Assembly (NCBI GenBank): GCA_964444685.1 | Contig: CAYUIG010000011.1 | Location: 1 to 64,000 of the forward strand | Reading direction: 5' to 3' | From: CAYUIG01 sp964444685 | GTDB taxonomy: Bacteria > Gemmatimonadota > Gemmatimonadetes > Longimicrobiales > RSA9 | DNA length: 64,000 nucleotides | In this document: positions 58,829 to 64,000 of the stretch, piece after piece | How the letters are laid out: each line of letters begins with the position of its first letter | Position numbering within the stretch: position 1 is the stretch's first letter | Position numbers and translations under genes: made by a program | Notes under the pieces: generated by a model | The model's input: the letters and a program-made list of their open reading frames with translations, nothing else | Told to the model about the DNA's origin: nothing | Databases searched by the model: none

Positions 58829-59277
58829 GGTAAACTCCCGAATCAGTTCTGACGCCGGATCGACCGTTCGGCTGCCGTTTTGTCGAGGTCGATGTTTGGT
58901 GCCGTAGAGTGGGCGTCCGACTCACCGGGTGCAGGCAGACGGCCCGGGATGATGGATAATGGGGGGAGTCGAGGGTCGTTCCGCAACCGTCGAACCAGAC
59001 GGTGTCCACGCGACCGCTAACGCCCGAGTCTGCCGATGAGCTGCTCCCGAAGACAGTCTCATCATTAATGGCCCGGCAGTGCTTTCGCCGGAGCGTTCGC
59101 TGATCGACCTGGCCAGTGCTACTACCGGGGCCGACCTCTGGCGGATGCTGGATAACTCGCTAGCACGCCGTCTCACGACCGCTGCACAACTACGTCGGGC
59201 GATCGCGCGCCACCCGCGACACCAGGGCAGGAATTGCGTGCGGATTCCTGCTCCTGCGACGGTAAGACCGGCGTCTG
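58829..59277. other. 449-bp stretch holding only a gene remnant
   Basis: This stretch is upstream of the tricorn-like gene and downstream of the MFS gene. It holds a short decayed TPR-gene end (58922-59013) and presumably the tricorn promoter, though no clear -35/-10 pair was found. From 59014 to 59277 I see no coding sequence. Confidence 0.6.
58922..59013 (-). pseudogene. Decayed copy of the 3' end of the TPR gene
   Basis: Aligned base by base with the end of the TPR gene (53790-53881), this stretch is mostly identical, including the blocks GGGTCGTTCCGCA and GAACCAGACGGT, and both end in a stop at the same place. Small indels break the frame, so it encodes only scrambled versions of VDTVWFxGLRNDPRLP. 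It is a leftover of a third, lost paralogue or of a duplication. Confidence 0.6.
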
Positions 59278-60498
59278 TCAGGTCTCGCTTCCGTCCCTGG
59301 CCAACGCGTTCGGCAATACGGGATTCATTCGCCAGAGCGTCAGGCTGGCCAACGTAGCGGCCGCTCCGAGCAGGACGACCAGTGGCAGTACGTCAGCCCA
59401 GCCGAAGCGGTCGATCAACACACCCATTCCGACGCCCGTAAGTATCACGCCGGCTGCGCCCACTGCGTCGATGATCCCGGCTGCGGTCGCCGCGGATTGA
59501 CGCGCTCCGAAATCGATCGCTATCGCTCCGGCCATGAGCGAATACGGTCCATAGAGCGAGAAGCCGACCATCGCGAGGATTATTACTACCAGAACGGTAT
59601 TGTCAGGCGCTACCTGGCTGAATGCATAGAGCGAGAGGACGAGCAGCAGGTTCATGCACGCAACGACGGGCCCGCGGCGTGCGTGGAGCCGATCGGAGAG
59701 CCAGCCCGCGAACACGGTCCCAGCCGACCCGGCGAGCGGAAATACGCTGGAAGTGAGGACTGCCGCTCCGATACCGGCGCCCCCCTTGACGAGATAGTCG
59801 ACGGACCACCCCCAGAAGATGTAGCGGACGATTGAGAGCAGCAGATACACGCCGCAAACCGTCCAGAATTTCGGACTCAGCAGCATCTGCCTGGTCCGTT
59901 GTGCATAACCGCTCGACCTCTCGGCCGTGAGCACCGCAACCGGTAACGTCTCGGTCGTGTGGTCTGGAGGCGTTGCTTTCAGGAATGCGATGACCAGCCA
60001 TGCCGTTGCGCCGCAGATAGCCGCGTGCGCCCAGAACAGTTCGTTCCAGACGAGGACCAACAGCAGACTGGCGGCAACGAAGCGGGCAACGACGTCACCC
60101 ACCTGGTAGCTCAGCGACATCAGACCCATGGCCCGCCCGGTTTCGCCGGGCGCGTACCATCGTGCCATGATAGGCAGGAGTCCCAGCCAGCCCATCGACT
60201 GAAAGTACGCATTGAGGGCCCACACGACCGTGAAGAACGCGAGTTCACGGCCAAACCCGAACACCGCGTTACAGACGCACGTCCCGATCAGACCGAGAAC
60301 CAGGACCGCCTTCCCGCCGAGGCGATCACCGAGAATCCCGTTCAGCGCCTTGCCCAGTGCGTACGTCCCGAAGTACGCGGACAGAATGAAGCCGACCTGC
60401 GCAGCGGAGAACCCGAATTCCTCCTGAAGAAGCGGAACTGAAACGGGAAGCGTTACGCGGCCGAAGTAGTACCCGACGTACGCGATGAAGATGATCAC
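59278..60498 (-). CDS. MFS transporter (GlpT/OPA-type)
   Basis: A 406-residue major-facilitator transporter with twelve helices. FIAYVGYYFGRVTLPVSVPL and the GKALNGILGDRLGGKAVLVL loop (the MFS motif between helices 2 and 3) are typical of the organophosphate/phosphate antiporter branch (GlpT, UhpT). A GTG at 60498 gives the start used here; basic residues just upstream in frame (LRRRLF) suggest the true start lies farther 5', overlapping the hydrolase gene. It follows the hydrolase, GntR regulator and racemase genes on the same strand, so it probably takes up the compound they act on; phosphate esters are not certain. Confidence 0.85.
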   Translation of the reverse strand: MIIFIAYVGYYFGRVTLPVSVPLLQEEFGFSAAQVGFILSAYFGTYALGKALNGILGDRLGGKAVLVLGLIGTCVCNAVFGFGRELAFFTVVWALNAYFQSMGWLGLLPIMARWYAPGETGRAMGLMSLSYQVGDVVARFVAASLLLVLVWNELFWAHAAICGATAWLVIAFLKATPPDHTTETLPVAVLTAERSSGYAQRTRQMLLSPKFWTVCGVYLLLSIVRYIFWGWSVDYLVKGGAGIGAAVLTSSVFPLAGSAGTVFAGWLSDRLHARRGPVVACMNLLLVLSLYAFSQVAPDNTVLVVIILAMVGFSLYGPYSLMAGAIAIDFGARQSAATAAGIIDAVGAAGVILTGVGMGVLIDRFGWADVLPLVVLLGAAATLASLTLWRMNPVLPNALARDGSET

Positions 60499-60557
60499 GA
60501 ACAGTCGCCTACGGAGGTGCGTGTCGGGTACCGCCTCCGTGCGACTCGGCGTTATTG

Positions 60558-62291
60558 CTACGATCCTGCTGATGTGACCCTCGTCGGCCTGTTCCGGTTC
60601 ACGTGATCGATCATGGTCCTGATCAGTTCGGACTGATTCATCGGCCGCCAGCCATGTCCCTTCATTGGCCTGCCATAACTGAACGAACCACCGTACGCGG
60701 GTTCCGTCGCGTTCTCGAGGACCTCCTGTATGCCGTACAGGCCAAGGTTGAAGTGGTAGTCGTCCATGTCACCGCAGAACATGTGGATCTTGCCGCGGAG
60801 ATCCGCACCGATCTTTGACCAGTTGTCGGCAACGTATTGAGTCAGGTCATAGCCCTCGTCCCGCCAGTATGCTGCGACTTCGCGATCGATCTGACCAGTC
60901 TGGCGGTCCCACAGTGGGCGCGGATAGCCGTCCGGTCCGACGGGACCGAATGCCGCCTCCCAAGCGCCCAGGTATTCGCCCGAACGGCCCCTCGTGCCCA
61001 GCGCATCGTGAAGCTGGCTGAGTTGTCGTACGCTTTGAAGTGGCTGGCCTTCAGGAGTACGGACAGCGTACCGCTGCGGATTGAGCAACGGCGGTCCGGG
61101 TGCATCGAACGCGTTCTCGTCGTTGTAGATGTCGACCATGAACAGATGCCGGAAGTCCACGGGGTCCGGACAGAATACCCACGCGCCGCCGAACTCGCGC
61201 GGATGATGAACCTGGAGCGAGAGCGCCGTATACCCGCCGGTTGATCCGCCCGTCACGATTCGCGCGTATCCCTCGGGAATCAGTCGGAACTCACTCTCGA
61301 GGTACTGAATGAGCTCGGTCACAAGTGCGTCCGCGTACGGTCCGTTGTTCGCCGAATTCACGCCGTAGGACGCGTCGAAATACGGTGTAGGATGCTGAAA
61401 CGTGACAACCACGGCGCGCGGGAAATCGTCGCGGATCCATTCCTGATGGAATTCGAAGCCCGTCTGCGTATTCCTGAGCAGTCGGCGGGCACGCTGCGCA
61501 TCGGTCTCCGCAACCTCCTCGGCGGAGTGACCGAATGGCGCGTTCAGGTCGAAATGCCCCTGAATGTAGATCGCAGGGTAACGCGCGGCGGGGCTGTCAT
61601 CGAAATCGCGGGGAAGCAGTACGGTCGCGCCGATGTCAATCGGTTGACCCCAGAACTCGGACAGTAGCGCGCTCCGAACCTTCACACGACGCACCCATTT
61701 CGTATCAGGCGGGACGTCGACAGGCGGAAGAACTTCCGCCAGTTCGAGGCGGACGTTGTTTCCGCCCTCCGAATCCAAGCGGACGGGCACGACATCACTA
61801 ATGAGGTTGCCCGGAGACCAGTTGAAGTGCTGACCTTCCCACTGGTCGTCGTGCAACCAGAGGACATGCCCGTCCGACCGGCGGAACTCGCTGTAGATGT
61901 TGAGGACCGCCTGCGCCCAGTACTCGCCCGGCGGCAGATCGGCCAGACTGCGGTACGGATAGCCAGCCGCCGATGCATCGATCAGTACACTCTCGCCGGG
62001 AGCCAGGCCTTCAACATCCACGGCGAAGAATGGTTCACCCGTTTCTTCAGTGACCGGCTGATGCCCGAAACTCCGCTGCGTGCGCGCCTGGCTGTCCGGA
62101 GTCCGCATCAACACGACGTACGCTCTGCCCGTGACGGCCTGCTCGCGCAGGGATGCCGGAAACGAGACTTCGAACCGGATCCCCGATTCGTCGGAAGTCG
62201 AACAGGCGGCGATTACTGCACTCAGGACTGCCACGGCGCGCAGCCGGGCCCCAATCCCTCCATCGAAAGTGCCGGACCCTGTGCGCTTCAT
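60558..62291 (-). CDS. Large lipoprotein alpha/beta hydrolase (esterase-like)
   Basis: A 577-residue exported protein. The signal has a lipobox (VIAAC, Cys30). The N-terminal 200 residues are beta-rich (RFEVSFPASLREQAVTGRAY). The hydrolase domain shows IYIQGHFDLNAPFGHS, a nucleophile elbow GGSTGGYTA (Ser350), VFCPDPVDFRHLFMVDIYND and a distal His in GRPMKGHGWRPM. The fold resembles putative esterases near the S9/PHB group, with substrate unknown. It lies between the MFS gene and the GntR gene on the same strand, so a role in preparing a substrate outside the cytosol for uptake is reasonable. The ATG at 62291 follows GAGGAGAAGACG. Confidence 0.82.
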   Translation of the reverse strand: MKRTGSGTFDGGIGARLRAVAVLSAVIAACSTSDESGIRFEVSFPASLREQAVTGRAYVVLMRTPDSQARTQRSFGHQPVTEETGEPFFAVDVEGLAPGESVLIDASAAGYPYRSLADLPPGEYWAQAVLNIYSEFRRSDGHVLWLHDDQWEGQHFNWSPGNLISDVVPVRLDSEGGNNVRLELAEVLPPVDVPPDTKWVRRVKVRSALLSEFWGQPIDIGATVLLPRDFDDSPAARYPAIYIQGHFDLNAPFGHSAEEVAETDAQRARRLLRNTQTGFEFHQEWIRDDFPRAVVVTFQHPTPYFDASYGVNSANNGPYADALVTELIQYLESEFRLIPEGYARIVTGGSTGGYTALSLQVHHPREFGGAWVFCPDPVDFRHLFMVDIYNDENAFDAPGPPLLNPQRYAVRTPEGQPLQSVRQLSQLHDALGTRGRSGEYLGAWEAAFGPVGPDGYPRPLWDRQTGQIDREVAAYWRDEGYDLTQYVADNWSKIGADLRGKIHMFCGDMDDYHFNLGLYGIQEVLENATEPAYGGSFSYGRPMKGHGWRPMNQSELIRTMIDHVNRNRPTRVTSAGS

Positions 62292-62311
62292 TACGCGTCT
62301 TCTCCTCTGAA

Positions 62312-63010
62312 CTATTCCTGCACGTCGACGCCCAGATCCAGGCCCTGTCGCGTCTTGAGCGTGCTCGCCATGGGCGGTGAATCCGGCCTGAGGAACATCT
62401 TGATCCGCTCGATGTCCGCCAGCACATGCCGCCGAATCACCGCTACGCAACGTTCCGCATCCCCGGCCGCGAGTGCGTCCGCAATGTCCTTGAAATCCCG
62501 GTGGATCCCTGCCAGCGAGTTGTACTGCTCGCCCAACTGACCCCAGAAGAGCACAGCCTGGCGCCGAAGCAGCGAAAGATGGTGCGCGAGCGTCCGATTT
62601 CCGGCCATCTGATAGAGGCGCTCGTGAAACTCGTCATCCTTTCGCAGCCATTCTCGCGGCGGCAAACTCGCCCAGCCCTCCTCAAGGTCATCCACCCACT
62701 TGACGAACTCGTCGACCGCATCCGCGCGCCGGCGCGCGACCGCCAGGCACAACAGGTACTCCTCGAGTACAAGACGCGTCTCCGTGACATCGCGAATCGT
62801 CTGAACGGATGACTCCTCCACGAACGTCCCGCCACGCGGAATGACGCGCACCAGGTTCTCGAGCCTGAGGCGGAGCAGAGCCTCGCGCACCGGTGTCCTG
62901 CTGACACCGAGCTCCTCCGAAATGTCCTGCTCGACCAGCAGGCTCCCCGGCTGGTATTCGCCCATGAGAATCCGTTCGAGCAGCAGGTCGTACGGATTGA
63001 CGGCAGTCAT
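62312..63010 (-). CDS. GntR/FCD-family transcriptional regulator
   Basis: A 232-residue regulator. The N-terminal winged helix (about residues 6-70: DLLLERILMGEYQPGSLLVE, LGVSRTPVREALLRLRLENL) is of GntR type. The C-terminal FCD helical domain (VTETRLVLEEYLLCLAVARR, DDEFHERLYQMAGNRTL) holds metal-binding His and Asp positions and binds an acid or sugar-acid effector. It probably controls its own operon. A promoter with TATACT and a perfect 18-bp palindrome lie in the 130 bases upstream. The gene follows the proline-racemase-like gene and precedes the lipoprotein hydrolase, so the four are likely one regulon. Confidence 0.9.
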   Translation of the reverse strand: MTAVNPYDLLLERILMGEYQPGSLLVEQDISEELGVSRTPVREALLRLRLENLVRVIPRGGTFVEESSVQTIRDVTETRLVLEEYLLCLAVARRRADAVDEFVKWVDDLEEGWASLPPREWLRKDDEFHERLYQMAGNRTLAHHLSLLRRQAVLFWGQLGEQYNSLAGIHRDFKDIADALAAGDAERCVAVIRRHVLADIERIKMFLRPDSPPMASTLKTRQGLDLGVDVQE

Positions 63011-63027
63011 CGGACCCTTCCATCAGT

Positions 63028-63045
63028 CGCGCGCTCGAGCGCGCG
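63028..63045. promoter_or_regulatory. 18-bp perfect palindrome in the GntR gene leader
   Basis: CGCGCGCTCGAGCGCGCG, 18 to 35 bases before the regulator's ATG and after its inferred promoter. It could be an operator for the regulator or a hairpin that acts on the leader. Confidence 0.4.
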
Positions 63046-63069
63046 GTCCGTGCGTTCTGGTCACACCGC

Positions 63070-63098
63070 AGTATATCACCAGTACACACAGGGTACAA
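63070..63098 (-). promoter_or_regulatory. Promoter of the GntR regulator gene
   Basis: On the minus strand, TTGTAC (63098-63093), a 17-bp spacer and TATACT (63075-63070, 5/6 to the -10). The sequence is A+T-rich against the background. A start near 63063 leaves a leader of about 50 nt that contains the 18-bp palindrome. Confidence 0.5.
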
Positions 63099-63142
63099 CG
63101 ACCGGCTACCACCGGCTTGTGGGCGGCCGGGCATGAGAGTCT

Positions 63143-64000
63143 TCACGTTTCCGGGAAAAGAAAGCCGCTACTGAGCCGGTCGTCCGGATCGATCCAGAAC
63201 TGGTGACAGCCGGTGATGTGCGCCGAACCACGGACCTCCGTTTCCACGGCGATCTGATTGTGGATCATTGTCTCTGCCATGATCCGACCGCGAAAGCGCC
63301 CGTCGGTAATACTTTCGATGACAACAGGGTCATCGAGCCCGACAAGGCCCTTCGCGTGCAACATCGCGAGGAGTGCACTGGTGCCGGTCCCGCCGGGTGA
63401 ACGATCGAACTGACGTGGCCCGAAAACGTGCACGTTGCGGTATGTCACGTCCGAGTTGGCACCTGGTGCGAGTACCGTCGCGATATTGATCTCGCTGTCG
63501 CCGTAGATGGGATGGCCGACGCGGAACTGGGTATTCGCGGCATCGCGAATCCGCATGGCCGTATCAACGATCGACCTGACGCTGCCACGGGCGATTTCCA
63601 GTCCCGCTTCAGCGGCGGAAAAGAACACGAAGAAGTTCCCGCCGTACGCGACGTCGACGCTGACATTGCCTAGGCCGGGCACGTCGATCTTCTGATCGAG
63701 TTGCAGGGCGAAAGATGGCGAATTTCGAAATGCGACAGCGCTGATGCGTCCATTGTCGATCACACCGTGAGCAGTCACAGTACCGGCCGGCGTGTCGAGA
63801 ACGATTCTGGGATTGCTACCGTCAGTCCGGGCCATGCCGAGTTCGAATAGTGCCGTGCACAGACCGATGGTCGCATGCCCGCACATGTTCATGTAGCCGG
63901 AGTTGTGCATGAAGAAGACGCCGAAGTCGGCTTCGGAGCAGCTCGGCGCCGTGAGGACGCAGCCATACATGTCCCTGTGGCCGCGCGGCTCCGCAATCAA
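63143..64000 (-). CDS. Proline-racemase family enzyme, N-terminus missing at the window edge
   Basis: The last 285 residues or so of a PrdF/proline-racemase family protein; about 50 N-terminal residues lie beyond the window. The first catalytic motif, MNMCGHATIG, has its Cys (codon 63881-63883). At the second site, DRSPCGTGTSA in racemases and epimerases, the sequence reads DRSPGGTGTSA (Gly codon 63392-63394). The second acid/base Cys is thus absent, so two-base racemisation is doubtful and a dehydratase or other role is possible. Known relatives act on hydroxyproline or proline. It lies upstream of the GntR, hydrolase and MFS genes on the same strand. Confidence 0.85.
   Translation of the reverse strand: MIAEPRGHRDMYGCVLTAPSCSEADFGVFFMHNSGYMNMCGHATIGLCTALFELGMARTDGSNPRIVLDTPAGTVTAHGVIDNGRISAVAFRNSPSFALQLDQKIDVPGLGNVSVDVAYGGNFFVFFSAAEAGLEIARGSVRSIVDTAMRIRDAANTQFRVGHPIYGDSEINIATVLAPGANSDVTYRNVHVFGPRQFDRSPGGTGTSALLAMLHAKGLVGLDDPVVIESITDGRFRGRIMAETMIHNQIAVETEVRGSAHITGCHQFWIDPDDRLSSGFLFPET

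Noticed and set aside
1..64000. tRNA, rRNA or insertion-sequence genes
   Set aside because: I looked for cloverleaf-like arms, conserved rRNA blocks and transposase motifs and saw none. A covariance-model search would be needed to exclude a small RNA.

Overview
The window is a 64 kb piece of a G+C-rich bacterial chromosome (about two thirds G+C by eye, not computed). It contains two runs of exactly 100 N, so it is a draft scaffold whose gap lengths are placeholders. The gene families suggest Gemmatimonadota or a close relative: membrane-anchored TPR proteins that begin with an 'RRRKVVRVAIAYAAAAF'-type segment, a tricorn-like S41 peptidase, a DPP4-like S9 peptidase, several class C serine hydrolases, and many secreted or lipoprotein genes of unknown function. 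That assignment is inference; no rRNA, tRNA, CRISPR array or transposase was seen.

Layout. 0-5.3 kb: the end of thiC, a low-G+C 'mobile mystery protein A/B' pair (XRE regulator plus Fic enzyme) preceded by 33-bp-spaced operator-like repeats, a two-gene membrane operon (DUF2306, DUF2938) and a glycogen-debranching enzyme. 5.3-10.4 kb: a SufR-like Fe-S regulator and a tightly overlapping seven-gene operon: Mrp ATPase, an oxidase-subunit-I-like membrane protein, a DUF59 protein, three DUF2249 proteins carrying four DUF2249 domains, and a TIM-barrel protein. The regulator and the operon share a promoter-overlapping motif. 10.4-17.4 kb: a minus-strand export operon (VanX-type dipeptidase lipoprotein, TolC-like channel, ABC ATPase, FtsX permease, HlyD-like adaptor, secreted protein). 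17.4-27.5 kb: a CbbX-type AAA+ ATPase with a YbjN-like partner, ClpP, small secreted proteins, an ABC ATPase/response-regulator/lipoprotein string, an unusual SURF1 fusion and a DinB protein.

27.5-43.2 kb: a secreted HExxH protein with a CBM9-like end, a nucleoside deaminase, an amidohydrolase, a complete RND efflux operon, a membrane TPR protein, an MGT-type glycosyltransferase and an alkaline phosphatase. 43.2-59.3 kb: peptidases and serine hydrolases, VOC, SRPBCC and DUF2267 proteins, a second membrane TPR protein and a tricorn-like peptidase, interspersed with decayed 3' gene fragments. 59.3-64 kb: a minus-strand set of proline-racemase family enzyme, GntR/FCD regulator, lipoprotein hydrolase and MFS transporter, probably a regulated catabolic locus.

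Three long imperfect palindromes (20.07-20.32, 26.38-26.57 and 30.71-30.82 kb) each fill the space between convergent genes. Several promoters fit TTGACR-17-TAnnnT, two of them so close to the start codon that the mRNAs may be leaderless. The most promising little-described systems are the Fe-S/DUF2249 operon, the A/B mobile pair with its phased repeats, and the SURF1-barrel fusion.
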